Source: SIG598 sp045605025
GTDB lineage: Bacteria > Bacillota > Clostridia > Oscillospirales > Acutalibacteraceae
Direction of reading: 5' to 3'
NCBI GenBank assembly: GCA_045605025.1
Contig: JAZUPE010000018.1
Span: forward strand, 1-64,000
Length of the DNA stretch: 64,000 nucleotides
Under the pieces are notes generated by a model, which searched no databases, had not been told where the DNA came from, and worked only from the letters and a program-made list of their open reading frames with translations. Shown here one piece after another: positions 25,842-33,579 of the stretch; positions within the stretch are counted from its first letter, which is position 1; each line of letters starts with the position of its first letter. A program made the position numbers and the translations under genes.

Positions 25842-26864
25842 TCAGCCTGCGGTGATCTCGTTGATCATCTCAAAGGCAAGTTCGTATGCCGCGTCCAGAT
25901 CGCTCTTTGCGATGAGGGACGCAGGGGCGTGGAGATAGCGGCAGGGCAGGCTGATGGCAAGGGTGCGCACGCCGCCGCGGGATTTGTGAATGGCTCCGGC
26001 ATCGTTTCCGCCTGCGACTGCTTCCTTGACCTGCACGGCGATGCCCTTTTCTCTGCCGATGTCAAGAGCGCGGGCAAAAAGCTCGCGGTCGTAGATGGTG
26101 CTTCGGTCCATAAAGCTGATGACCGCACCCTCGCGCACGCGGCACACCTGAGCGTCACGGTCAACGCCGGCGATGTCGGCGGCGGGGGTGGATTCCAGCA
26201 CCAGAGCGTAATCGGGAGCCACAGTGTAGGCAGCGCAGGTGGCTCCACGCAGTCCAACTTCCTCCATGGTCACAAAGGTGAAGTAAACGTCACCGGGGAA
26301 ATCCTGCTTCATCAGCTCCAGCATGATGGCGCAGCCGGCGCGGTCGTCAAGAGCCTTTGCCTTGATGAGCCCGTCACCGAACAGTTCAAAGGCGGTGTCA
26401 AAAACGCACACGTCACCGGGACGCACGTGCTTTTTTGCCTCCTCGCCGCTCTGCGCGCCGATGTCGATGGACATGGCGCTGATCTTGGGGACACGATCCT
26501 TTTCGTCACCGGAGGAAAGATGAATAGGCACCACGCCGATAACGCCGGGAATACGCTCCTCACCCACCAGCACCGTGCGTCCGCACAGCACTCTGGGGTC
26601 GATGCCGCCCACGTTGGAGAACTTCAGCATACCGTCGTCGCACACTCTCGTGACGATCAGACCGACCTCGTCCATGTGAGCGCTGACCATCATCCGGGGA
26701 CCGTCGGAGCGCTCGCCTTTTTTCAGAGCGATGACCGAGCCGGTGGGACCGACGATAACCTCGTCGGCAAGCTCACGGACCTGTTCAAGGATATATTCGC
26801 GCACAGCGTCCTCGCGTCCGGAAACGCCGGGCAGCTGACAGAGTGCCTCCAGATGCTTAAGCAT
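25842..26864 (-). CDS. M42 family metallopeptidase (second copy)
   Basis: A 340-residue peptidase of the M42 glutamyl/deblocking aminopeptidase family, normally a large dodecameric (TET) shell that trims peptides. The two-metal ligands are visible: SAHMDEVGL (His near 62), ALDDRAG (bridging Asp near 177), TMEEVGLRG (catalytic Glu then ligand Glu near 209-210), VLESTPAAD (near 232) and CRYLHAPASL (C-terminal His near 315). Its start overlaps the end of the neighbouring M42 gene by 8 nt, indicating translational coupling. The two paralogues differ enough to suggest different substrate preference or a mixed complex. Confidence 0.92.
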   Translation of the reverse strand: MLKHLEALCQLPGVSGREDAVREYILEQVRELADEVIVGPTGSVIALKKGERSDGPRMMVSAHMDEVGLIVTRVCDDGMLKFSNVGGIDPRVLCGRTVLVGEERIPGVIGVVPIHLSSGDEKDRVPKISAMSIDIGAQSGEEAKKHVRPGDVCVFDTAFELFGDGLIKAKALDDRAGCAIMLELMKQDFPGDVYFTFVTMEEVGLRGATCAAYTVAPDYALVLESTPAADIAGVDRDAQVCRVREGAVISFMDRSTIYDRELFARALDIGREKGIAVQVKEAVAGGNDAGAIHKSRGGVRTLAISLPCRYLHAPASLIAKSDLDAAYELAFEMINEITAG

Positions 26865-27888
26865 TGCTCACACCTCCCGTTCTCACAAATCGAGCCAGCA
26901 GCTGAGCCGTGGCTTCAATGTCGTTCATATCAACGATCTCCGCCGCCGAGTGCATATTGCGCTGGGGAATGGAAACAAGCCCGCAGCGCACACCCTCGCG
27001 GGAGATGGAAATGTCGTCGGCGTTGGTGCCGGTGCGACCGCCCATGACCTCGAACTGCCAGGGCTGCTCCAGCTCGTCGGCAAGAGCGGCAAGGCGGTTG
27101 GAAATGGCGTGGTCAAGGCAGGGAGAGAAGCCGATCATGGGTCCCTTGCCCAGTTCGCCGGATTTCTCCCTGGATACGCCGGGTTGAGCGGCGAAGCTCA
27201 CGTCCACGGCGATGGCCTGAGTAGGCTGAGCGGTAAAAGTGGCAGCGCCCGCACCCTGACCGCCCACCTCCTCGCGGCTGCTCAGCAGCACGGTCAATCG
27301 GCAGGGGATAGGAACGTTTTCGCTTACCAGCAGTTCCACGGTGCGGATAAGCACCGCGGCACCCGCGCGGTTATCAAGAGCCTTGCCGGACACACGGTCG
27401 CCCAGCAGACGATAGGGTTTGGTTTTCACGACGATTCTGGAGCCCGGAGGAACCAGCTTCTTTGCCTGATCGCCGGGATAGCCGATGTCAACGTACAGCT
27501 TGTCCCATGCAGGGGATTTGCCGTCCAGCTCAGCGGAAAGATGGGGAGGCACAGAACATACCACGCCCGAAAGCTTGCGTGTGCCCATAACGTAAACCTC
27601 TGCGCCCACCAGCGTGCGCCGGTCGGCACCGCCGCAGCGGTCAACGTGAATGAAGCCGTCGTCGTCCACCGAGGTGACGATCATGCCGATCTCGTCGATG
27701 TGAGCATCCAGCAGAATATGCTCGGCGGCATCGGGATCGCCCAGCTCGGCGATGACGCTGCCCAGAGCGTCGGTGCGGCTGGGAGCGTAGTCGCTCAGCA
27801 GCTCCATGGCCAGCCGTGCAGCGGAACCCTCGGCACCTGCAGGACCGATTGCTGCGGACAGCCCGGTGAGAATGTCAATTAACGCCAT
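26857..27888 (-). CDS. M42 family metallopeptidase (first copy)
   Basis: A 343-residue M42 peptidase. Metal and catalytic motifs: LLDAHIDEIGM (His near 64), ALDNRAGAAV (Asp near 172), SSREEVGGQGA (Glu-Glu near 204-205), AVDVSFA (Asp near 228) and PQRNMHSAAEIVDM (His near 315). AAGGAG precedes the ATG. It is the upstream member of a coupled pair and follows the SDR gene by 47 nt. The peptides it acts on are not indicated by context. Confidence 0.92.
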   Translation of the reverse strand: MALIDILTGLSAAIGPAGAEGSAARLAMELLSDYAPSRTDALGSVIAELGDPDAAEHILLDAHIDEIGMIVTSVDDDGFIHVDRCGGADRRTLVGAEVYVMGTRKLSGVVCSVPPHLSAELDGKSPAWDKLYVDIGYPGDQAKKLVPPGSRIVVKTKPYRLLGDRVSGKALDNRAGAAVLIRTVELLVSENVPIPCRLTVLLSSREEVGGQGAGAATFTAQPTQAIAVDVSFAAQPGVSREKSGELGKGPMIGFSPCLDHAISNRLAALADELEQPWQFEVMGGRTGTNADDISISREGVRCGLVSIPQRNMHSAAEIVDMNDIEATAQLLARFVRTGGVSNA

Positions 27889-27935
27889 GTCGTGTCTCCT
27901 TGTTATTTATCATCGTTGTCTTTTGTTTTTTCGTC

Positions 27936-28775
27936 TTATATGAACCAGCCGAAAACCTTCAGGGCTGCTTTGTAGGCAGCGTCCTGCGCGCCCTCCGGCA
28001 GCATATCCAGCAGTGACAGCTTGAAGCTGTTTCTGATGCGCACGCAGCGCTTTGGTTTGCGGCGGCTCAGCTGACGGTCGATCATCCGCGCGAAAATCTG
28101 CGGATCGTATCCCTTTTCCAGTTCGCTTGTCATGATAGGGGCCAGCACAGTCAGCTCGTGGCGGTAAAGCTTTGTGTCCTCCAGCAGCCGGTCGTACTGA
28201 CCGCGGGCTGCGGTGAGCATCTGCGTGCCGAAGGAGCCTGCCTGTATCTTGCATACGGGAATCCCCGCGAACATCAGCTCACGGCGGATAACGTCGGTAT
28301 AGGCGTCGACGGCATGCTTGGAAACGGCATAAGGACCGTTGAAGGGCTGGGGGGAATAGCGCCCGATCTCGCTGCTCATGTTGATAATACGGCTTCTGCC
28401 CGGCATGAGCAGCGGCATGATCGCGCTGTTGAGGCGGCACATGCCCACCACGTTGACCTCCAGTGCCCTGCTCAGCGCGTCCGCGCCCCCTTCGGAAAGG
28501 GTGGTCATCAGAAAAACGCCTGCCAGGTTGATCACCGCGTACAGGCAGTCGGTGTGCTGCTGTGCCTGCCGCACGCACTCATCAACGCTCTGCTGGTCGG
28601 TAACGTCCAGTCGGAAAGGCACGATACGCTCGTCTTCCGGCTCACATGGAGAAATGTCACAGGCAATCACACGGTATCCTCTGAGGGCAAGACGGCTGCA
28701 TACCGCCCGCCCCAGACCGCCAGCGGCACCGGTCACAAGAACCGTTCTGCCGTTTTCGTTCTGTGCTCGCTTCAT
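27936..28775 (-). CDS. Short-chain dehydrogenase/reductase
   Basis: A 279-residue classical SDR: NAD(P)-binding TGAAGGLGRAV near residue 13, an acidic DIS after the second strand (NAD preference possible), NLAG, the catalytic Ser in INMSSEIG and the YAVSKHA motif (Tyr-xxx-Lys near 150-154). A C-terminal extension of about 70 residues is helical and Arg-rich, as in oxidoreductases acting on larger or lipid substrates. The start is ATG 28775, with GGAGG 9 nt upstream; the frame continues to a GTG at 28793 that overlaps the ribosome binding site. It is the first gene of the run SDR - M42 - M42 - GNAT - tcdA. Confidence 0.9.
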   Translation of the reverse strand: MKRAQNENGRTVLVTGAAGGLGRAVCSRLALRGYRVIACDISPCEPEDERIVPFRLDVTDQQSVDECVRQAQQHTDCLYAVINLAGVFLMTTLSEGGADALSRALEVNVVGMCRLNSAIMPLLMPGRSRIINMSSEIGRYSPQPFNGPYAVSKHAVDAYTDVIRRELMFAGIPVCKIQAGSFGTQMLTAARGQYDRLLEDTKLYRHELTVLAPIMTSELEKGYDPQIFARMIDRQLSRRKPKRCVRIRNSFKLSLLDMLPEGAQDAAYKAALKVFGWFI

Positions 28776-28862
28776 TGATGGATACCTCCGCACAGCTATA
28801 GATATATTTATTCCATATTATTTTACCACCATACAAATCGTATGTCAAACATGCGCAGAACG

Positions 28863-28899
28863 CAAAAACGCCCTGACTGCAAAAAAGCAGGCAGGGCGT
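28863..28899 (-). terminator. Terminator of the 28914-29624 lipoprotein gene
   Basis: On the minus strand ACGCCCTG pairs with CAGGGCGT (28892-28899 and 28868-28875), followed by TTTTTGCG, 15 nt past the stop codon. Confidence 0.8.
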
Positions 28900-28913
28900 A
28901 GTGGTCGATTCGT

Positions 28914-29624
28914 TTATTCTGCGTCTGCGGCAGACACGCCGTCAGACGGGCTGACCGGCAGGTTGCCGGAGAGTACGAGACTCTGGGGATCGGCGGAGGA
29001 AATCTCGCCCAGCAGGTCCCACTGAGTGCTAATCTCACGGTAGGACTCCACCACGGTGGAAGTGATGTACCACTTACCGTCAACGCAGGTCAGCGTGTGG
29101 GTCAGAATGGTGACACAGGGAGTGAATTTTGAAGTATAATCCTTGCCGCTTAGCGGTGCGGGAATATCGCTGCCGCTTACGTCGGACGCGCTCACATCAC
29201 TGCCGCTCACCGGCTCGGTTTCCTGCACCGGCAGAGTGGTCTGGGTCACGGTAACCACCGCGGAATCGCTGTCAAGAGCCTTTATATCCACATCGTTAAT
29301 GGACACAGACAAACGATAATGGGCGAACATATACTTTGCGTCCTCGCGGGTGATGTCATATACTTCGCTCTCCGGATCAACAGAGGACATATAAGCCTCA
29401 AGATCGCGCATGTTAAGTGCTTCTGCGCTGCTGTAAATGGTGCTGACGGGACCGGACGAGGATTCGTCGAACCCGGCGTCGGAACCGCTTACGTCACCCG
29501 CGCTCACGGCAGGGACAAAGGGAGCGGGATTATCGGTTTCCTCTCCGCAGCCGCAGGGCACAGCCAGCATAGCGCAAATTGCCGCCGCAGCGAGTATTCT
29601 TGTAAACAAACCGGTTTTCTTCAC
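28914..29624 (-). CDS. Putative lipoprotein with Ser/Asp/Val-rich linkers
   Basis: A 236-residue secreted protein of unknown function. The N-terminus has a signal with a Cys just after it (MLAVPCGCGEE), probably lipid-modified. Low-complexity segments of SGSD/SASD type (about 41-55 and 135-150) flank a domain with alternating strands (about 60-215) ending in DGKWYIT, reminiscent of NTF2-like domains of extracytoplasmic lipoproteins. The start is taken as GTG 29624 because GGAGG lies 8 nt upstream of it; the ATG at 29639 has its GGAGG only one nucleotide away. The same SASD linker type ends the S41-like protein at 30863-32125. Confidence 0.65.
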   Translation of the reverse strand: MKKTGLFTRILAAAAICAMLAVPCGCGEETDNPAPFVPAVSAGDVSGSDAGFDESSSGPVSTIYSSAEALNMRDLEAYMSSVDPESEVYDITREDAKYMFAHYRLSVSINDVDIKALDSDSAVVTVTQTTLPVQETEPVSGSDVSASDVSGSDIPAPLSGKDYTSKFTPCVTILTHTLTCVDGKWYITSTVVESYREISTQWDLLGEISSADPQSLVLSGNLPVSPSDGVSAADAE

Positions 29625-29676
29625 AGTGAAAGCCTCCATTCCTCCGCGTAAGAGCGGTGCAGTAAATCCGCAAAGA

Positions 29677-29705
29677 ATAATACCACAGTTGTGCCGTCAA
29701 GTCAA
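29677..29705 (-). promoter_or_regulatory. Promoter of the minus-strand lipoprotein gene
   Basis: On the minus strand TTGACT (29700-29705) and TATTAT (29677-29682) are 17 nt apart, with GTGG directly before the -10 as in other promoters of the window. Confidence 0.75.
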
Positions 29706-29716
29706 CCGGAGATGAA

Positions 29717-29737
29717 TTTGCAATTTACTATTGCAAA
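29717..29737. promoter_or_regulatory. Palindromic operator candidate
   Basis: TTTGCAAT (29717-29724) and ATTGCAAA (29730-29737) form a perfect 8-bp inverted repeat with a 5-nt spacer. It overlaps the -35 of the plus promoter at 29731 and lies 12 nt upstream of the -35 of the divergent minus promoter, the usual place for a dimeric repressor or activator site. Confidence 0.45.
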
Positions 29738-29759
29738 GCGAAAAGATGTAATATAAAAT
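29731..29759 (+). promoter_or_regulatory. Promoter of the DxDGDG repeat gene
   Basis: TTGCAA (29731-29736) and TAAAAT (29754-29759) with a 17-nt spacer; TATAAA at 29752 is an alternative -10. It is followed by GGGGAGG and the gene start. Confidence 0.5.
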
Positions 29760-29805
29760 AATACATATAAAATCAGGAAATAAACGTGCGGGGAGGACGA
29801 TGAAC

Positions 29806-30276
29806 ATGAGCAGCAGCCAAAGACCTGTTGGCGCGCCGTCCGATATTCGTCTGGATACCAATGGCGACGGCATGACCGATACCATTCTGTCTGATGTCGA
29901 CGGCGACGGAGTAACGGACGCGATCTATCTTGACACCGATCATGACGGCAATTTCGATACCGTTCTCCTGGATATTACCGGTGACGGTCAGCCTGACATC
30001 ATGTGTTCAGACACCAACGGTGACGGCAGGCCCGACGTGATCGCTCCCATTGCAGGTGCCGACGAGGGCTATATGGCTGATGTCAACGGAGACGGCATGC
30101 AGGATACATACATGGTGGACAGCGACGGTGACGGATACACTGACACCGCTGTTGTGGATACCACCGGAGACGGTATCGCCGACATGGCGCTTATCGACAT
30201 CGATGGAGACGGAATCCCGGATCTCGCGATGGAGATCGAAGAAGACATCGACATCGAAGACGCGCCGGACGAATAA
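29806..30276 (+). CDS. Cytosolic-looking DxDGDG calcium-loop repeat protein
   Basis: A 156-residue, very acidic protein built almost wholly of short repeats of the form D-x-D/N-G-D-G-x-x-D every 12-13 residues: DTNGDGMTD, DVDGDGVTD, DTDHDGNFD, DITGDGQPD, DTNGDGRPD, DVNGDGMQD, DSDGDGYTD, DTTGDGIAD and DIDGDGIPD. Such loops bind calcium in dockerin, thrombospondin type 3 and EF-hand-like proteins. No signal peptide, dockerin helix or partner domain is present, which is odd because these repeats are normally secreted. ATG 29806 has GGAGG 9 nt upstream; ATG 29800 is also in frame but too close. A Ca-binding or structural role is inference. Confidence 0.75.
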   Translation: MSSSQRPVGAPSDIRLDTNGDGMTDTILSDVDGDGVTDAIYLDTDHDGNFDTVLLDITGDGQPDIMCSDTNGDGRPDVIAPIAGADEGYMADVNGDGMQDTYMVDSDGDGYTDTAVVDTTGDGIADMALIDIDGDGIPDLAMEIEEDIDIEDAPDE

Positions 30277-30333
30277 ACTCGCGGTGCGGCAAATCAAGGT
30301 AATTATTCTTTGAAATTCAAGGAGGAAATAAAA

Positions 30334-30687
30334 ATGAAAAAAACTCTCGCAATTGTTCTGTCCGTGGTAATGCTGGTTGCTCTGTGCGCCTGCAGCGGCG
30401 TTTCCCTCAACGGCACCGAGTGGAAGCTGGTAAACCTGAAGGTTGATGCTCTGGAAGTCAACGAAGAGTTCCTTCCCGAACTGGGAATGGACGGCAGCAT
30501 CGTCTTTGAAGACAAGCAGGCTGTTGTTTCTTCTCTGGGAATCACCGAAACTGTTGACTACACCATCAAGGGCAATGTTGTTACCATGACCAATCCCGAC
30601 GGCGTGGTTCTGACTGCTGTCATCGAGGAAGATACCATGGTCATCGACATGGGCAAGGACGGAATAATGACCTTCAGAAAGATCTGA
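30334..30687 (+). CDS. Small lipocalin-like lipoprotein
   Basis: A 117-residue lipoprotein: signal MKKTLAIVLSVVMLVALCAC with the lipobox LCAC, then about 95 residues of beta strands (NGTEWKLVNL, SIVFEDKQAVV, VDYTIKGNVVTMT, MVIDMGKDGIMTF) typical of small lipocalin-like or META-like domains of Clostridia lipoproteins. Function unknown; such proteins often bind hydrophobic ligands or serve as envelope-stress accessories. AAGGAGG sits ideally before ATG 30334. It lies 57 nt after the repeat-protein gene and ends at a strong terminator, so the two probably form one unit. Confidence 0.75.
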   Translation: MKKTLAIVLSVVMLVALCACSGVSLNGTEWKLVNLKVDALEVNEEFLPELGMDGSIVFEDKQAVVSSLGITETVDYTIKGNVVTMTNPDGVVLTAVIEEDTMVIDMGKDGIMTFRKI

Positions 30688-30721
30688 CAACCGTTCACTG
30701 ACGAATAACAGGTATTTCCGG

Positions 30722-30750
30722 CCCCGGCAGATTTGCCGGGGTCGTTTTTT
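30722..30750 (+). terminator. Strong intrinsic terminator
   Basis: CCCCGGCA (30722-30729) pairs with TGCCGGGG (30734-30741) around a 4-nt loop, then TCGTTTTTT. Confidence 0.9.
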
Positions 30751-30778
30751 GCCGCCTTTCCGCGTCAGACCCGCCCAC

Positions 30779-30807
30779 TTGCGAACCTTGAGCCAATGTG
30801 GTATAAT
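30779..30807 (+). promoter_or_regulatory. SigA promoter with extended -10
   Basis: TTGCGA (30779-30784), a 17-nt spacer ending in TGG, and TATAAT (30802-30807). It lies 55 nt ahead of the S41-like gene. Confidence 0.8.
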
Positions 30808-30862
30808 GCGTATGATTGAGCGGACATCTGCTCTGTTCACATGACAGGAAAGGATCAAATCC

Positions 30863-32125
30863 ATGAACAAGAAAATATCCGTGGGTATTGCCATATCGCT
30901 CATGGCGGTGGTGGCAGCGATAGCCATTGCCTTTACCTACTCTGTGGCTATGAACACCTTCGAGAGCCGCATGAGCGCCATCACCGAGCGCCAGTCCATC
31001 AATGACCTCATCAATGAGATCGACAACAAGATCCGCCAGCAGTACAGCGGCGATGTTTCCGACGAATCGATCCGTGAGGGTCTTGCCTCCGGCTACGTCG
31101 ACGGACTGGGAGACGAATTCTGCCGTTATTTCAGTGCCGAGGACTGGGATCTTGAAACCAGCCGCAGCCGAGGCAGTGACTTCGGTCTTGGAATCAACGT
31201 TTCCCGCGCCACCAGCGGCAACATTCAGGTTAACCGTGTCACTCCCGGATCGCCCGCTGCCAAAGCCGGGCTGGTCAAGGGCGACATTATTACCCGTGTG
31301 TCGGGTATGACCGTGCTTGCCATGGGCTACGACAATGCCCTTTCCGAAATGAACGATTCCTCCTCTGTTGAGATTACCATCGAGCGCGAAGGCAAGTGGC
31401 TCAAGATCACCAAATCATGGTACGACACCGTTACCGTGGAATACAAAACCGTGGACGATATCGGCTACATAAGCATCAACAGCTTCAACGCCACCACCCA
31501 CGCCCAGTTCAACAGCGCGCTCAACAAGCTGCGCCAGAACAAAGTCAACGGACTTATCATCGACCTGCGCAACAACAGCAGCGGCAGCTATGAATACGCC
31601 TGCGACATCATGGATACGCTGCTGCCCGCCTGCCGCATGATGATTACCACCGACCGCAGCGGCAATGAAACCGTCGTGCGTCGCTCCGACGCGGACGCGG
31701 TCGGAATGCCCGTCTGTATTCTCATTAACGGACAGACCGGCGGCGCAGCCGAGCTTTTTGCCTCTGCCGCTGCCGACTGCGGCATCAAGCTTGTGGGCAA
31801 CCCCACCTATGGTCACATGACCGTGCAGGAGGATTTTGAACTGAGTGACGGTTCGGCTCTGCGTCTGACCACATGCTCCTGGAGCACCACCTCCGGCAAG
31901 GCCATCGTGGACGGCGTGGTTGTGCCTGACACAGACATAGTCCTGTCCTCCTACCAGCAGAGCAACTTCTATCTGCTGTCTGCCGAGGATGACCCCCATA
32001 TCATGGAGGCCGTCAGGATTATCGACAAACAGGTCTCCGAAGGCTATGTGCCGCCGGTGGCCGAGGAGGAACCGGAGGAGACATCCGCTTCCGATGTGGC
32101 TTCTGCAAGCGATTCCGGAGAATAA
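30863..32125 (+). CDS. S41 C-terminal-processing protease homologue, catalytic dyad lost
   Basis: A 420-residue membrane-anchored protein with the CtpA/CtpB layout: N-terminal membrane segment (about 5-28), helical lid, PDZ domain (about 100-185, GLGINVS...NRVTPGSPAAKAGLVKGD) and S41 core (about 200-375, IGYISINSF, LIIDLRNNSSG, LTTCSWSTTSGK). In active enzymes the nucleophile lies in TASAAE and the Lys in TxFGKG. Here the first reads TGGAAE with Gly294 at the Ser position, and the second reads TYGHM with His318 at the Lys position. The RNNPGG loop is also altered (NNSSG). It is therefore predicted to be proteolytically inactive, perhaps a binding or regulatory pseudoprotease facing outward. 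The tail has SASD repeats. It is coupled to the P-loop gene 4 nt downstream. Confidence 0.85.
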   Translation: MNKKISVGIAISLMAVVAAIAIAFTYSVAMNTFESRMSAITERQSINDLINEIDNKIRQQYSGDVSDESIREGLASGYVDGLGDEFCRYFSAEDWDLETSRSRGSDFGLGINVSRATSGNIQVNRVTPGSPAAKAGLVKGDIITRVSGMTVLAMGYDNALSEMNDSSSVEITIEREGKWLKITKSWYDTVTVEYKTVDDIGYISINSFNATTHAQFNSALNKLRQNKVNGLIIDLRNNSSGSYEYACDIMDTLLPACRMMITTDRSGNETVVRRSDADAVGMPVCILINGQTGGAAELFASAAADCGIKLVGNPTYGHMTVQEDFELSDGSALRLTTCSWSTTSGKAIVDGVVVPDTDIVLSSYQQSNFYLLSAEDDPHIMEAVRIIDKQVSEGYVPPVAEEEPEETSASDVASASDSGE

Positions 32126-32129
32126 GACC

Positions 32130-32750
32130 ATGAACAATATATACTGGATCGGCGGTTCTCCCTGCAGCGGCAAAAGCACCGTTGCCCAGATGATATCCGA
32201 TCGTCTGGGGATGGACTACTTCAAGCTGGACGATTTGCTGGAAGAACTGATTACCCGTGCCGCGGAAAACGGAGGGGAATCCTGTGCCGCGGTGATAGCC
32301 ATGACACCGGAACAGACATGGATGCGTGACCCGAAGGAACAGTGCCGCGAAGAGTTTGCCATTTACAGGGAGATATTCCCTTATGCAATGGAAAAGCTGA
32401 CCACCGCTGCCGCGGCTGCCGGTCGTCCGGTCATCACCGAAGGTGCCGGCTGGCTGCCGGAACTGATGCAGAATATCGGTGTGGAACGGTCACGGTACTT
32501 CTGCCTTGTGCCAACACGTGTGTTCCAGATGGTGGAATACTCAAAACGTCCGTGGATTGATTACGTCCTCGAGGGCTGCAGCGACAAGGAAGCAGCCTTT
32601 GCCAACTGGATGGAACGGGATGTGCAGTTTGCTCTGCGAGCGGCTGCCGATGCCCGCAGGCGCGGCTATCCCGTCATGGTCAACGACGGTTCGCCGGAAA
32701 TCGAGGATATGTACCGGAAAATCACCGGACATTTCGGATTCACACAATAG
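32130..32750 (+). CDS. P-loop nucleotide kinase-like protein
   Basis: A 206-residue cytoplasmic P-loop protein: Walker A GGSPCSGKST (about 8-17), followed by a DYFKLDDLL segment typical of small-molecule and nucleotide kinases (substrate-binding Asp-Asp), a GRPVITEGAGWLP strand that may hold the Walker B-like acidic residue, and a later YSKRPWIDYVL stretch. It resembles the AAA_18/cytidylate kinase-like group; the substrate is unknown. CGGAG of the preceding reading frame serves as its ribosome binding site, and only 4 nt separate it from the S41-like gene, so the two are co-expressed. It ends at a strong terminator. Confidence 0.75.
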   Translation: MNNIYWIGGSPCSGKSTVAQMISDRLGMDYFKLDDLLEELITRAAENGGESCAAVIAMTPEQTWMRDPKEQCREEFAIYREIFPYAMEKLTTAAAAAGRPVITEGAGWLPELMQNIGVERSRYFCLVPTRVFQMVEYSKRPWIDYVLEGCSDKEAAFANWMERDVQFALRAAADARRRGYPVMVNDGSPEIEDMYRKITGHFGFTQ

Positions 32751-32760
32751 AATGACAAAA

Positions 32761-32803
32761 CGCCGCTGTTCGGGAATTATCCGAACGGCGGCGTGAGTTT
32801 TTT
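32761..32803. terminator. Bidirectional terminator
   Basis: CGCCGCTGTTCGG (32761-32773) pairs with CCGAACGGCGGCG (32781-32793) apart from one internal mismatch zone, followed by TGAGTTTTTTG on plus; on minus the stem is followed by TTTTG. It lies between two convergent genes. Confidence 0.85.
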
Positions 32804-32808
32804 GCACA

Positions 32809-33567
32809 TTAGAATTCAGTCATATCAAGCATATGATTTACTATGCTACTGATTTCCGACTCGGATGGAGTCTTTGATACTCTTAGTGCACTTCTGGTTT
32901 TCAGGAACATTTGCCATCTTTCTGACAATTCAGGATTCCCTGCTATTACGGGAACAATCATTCCGCCTGAATGCTCCGCGTATGCTATTTCATGATGCAC
33001 GTATGGTCTGTTTGCGGAATTCTCTGTTAGCAGCAGCAAAACGAACCCGTTCTTTGTCGCGCTGTCAATCATGGATGATATTTTATCTAAATAATCAGCT
33101 CCTGACGAAAAATCAGCATCAAAGATGACCTGATAACCGAATCCGGCAAGTTTATCCCGGAGAAGACGAGCAAGTTCTTTATCTTTGATTGCATATGACA
33201 TGTACACAGTAGTATATCTTTCGATCCTCTCCGTTTCCCTTTGCAGTTGGTCAGTCCAATCGCCGGTTTCCGTGATATCTACTGTGAATGCACGAACGCG
33301 ATCCTTCACTTTAGCCGCATATTTGCGCTCCCAGTTAACCCATTTGGATTTTCTTGCCGTGGGACTGTCGCAATATACAAACCACTCACGAGCCTTGATT
33401 TCATTCTTTAACAGCCGCTTGATTGCTGAACGTCTTTTCAAGCTATGGAGATACAGCATAATTGGATTAAAGCCACGATTCTCAAGGCTGTTGCGAAGCT
33501 TCCTGACTGCTGCCACATCGTCATGGCTATGGGATAGAAAAATATATATTCCCTCTTGTGAGTTCAT
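32809..33567 (-). CDS. Tandem TIR-domain protein
   Basis: A 252-residue soluble protein made of two TIR-like domains. Domain 1 (about 7-118): IFLSHSHDD, FVYCDS, then SKWVNWE with Glu80. Domain 2 (about 120-240): VYMSYAIKD, FDADFSSGADYLDKI, VLLLLTENSANRPYVHHE with Glu193, and MIVPVIAG. The acidic residue after the (S/N)xxxVxxE pattern matches the catalytic Glu of NAD-cleaving TIR enzymes, so both domains could be active. There is no sensor or effector domain besides these. It is the last gene of a four-gene operon with a CPBP protease. Codon use (CTA, AGA, CCA, ACA) and lower GC differ from the neighbours, suggesting horizontal gain. GGAGG precedes the ATG. Likely roles: NADase in phage defence, or a signalling TIR. 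Confidence 0.8.
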   Translation of the reverse strand: MNSQEGIYIFLSHSHDDVAAVRKLRNSLENRGFNPIMLYLHSLKRRSAIKRLLKNEIKAREWFVYCDSPTARKSKWVNWERKYAAKVKDRVRAFTVDITETGDWTDQLQRETERIERYTTVYMSYAIKDKELARLLRDKLAGFGYQVIFDADFSSGADYLDKISSMIDSATKNGFVLLLLTENSANRPYVHHEIAYAEHSGGMIVPVIAGNPELSERWQMFLKTRSALRVSKTPSESEISSIVNHMLDMTEF

Positions 33568-33579
33568 GTTTTTCCTCCG

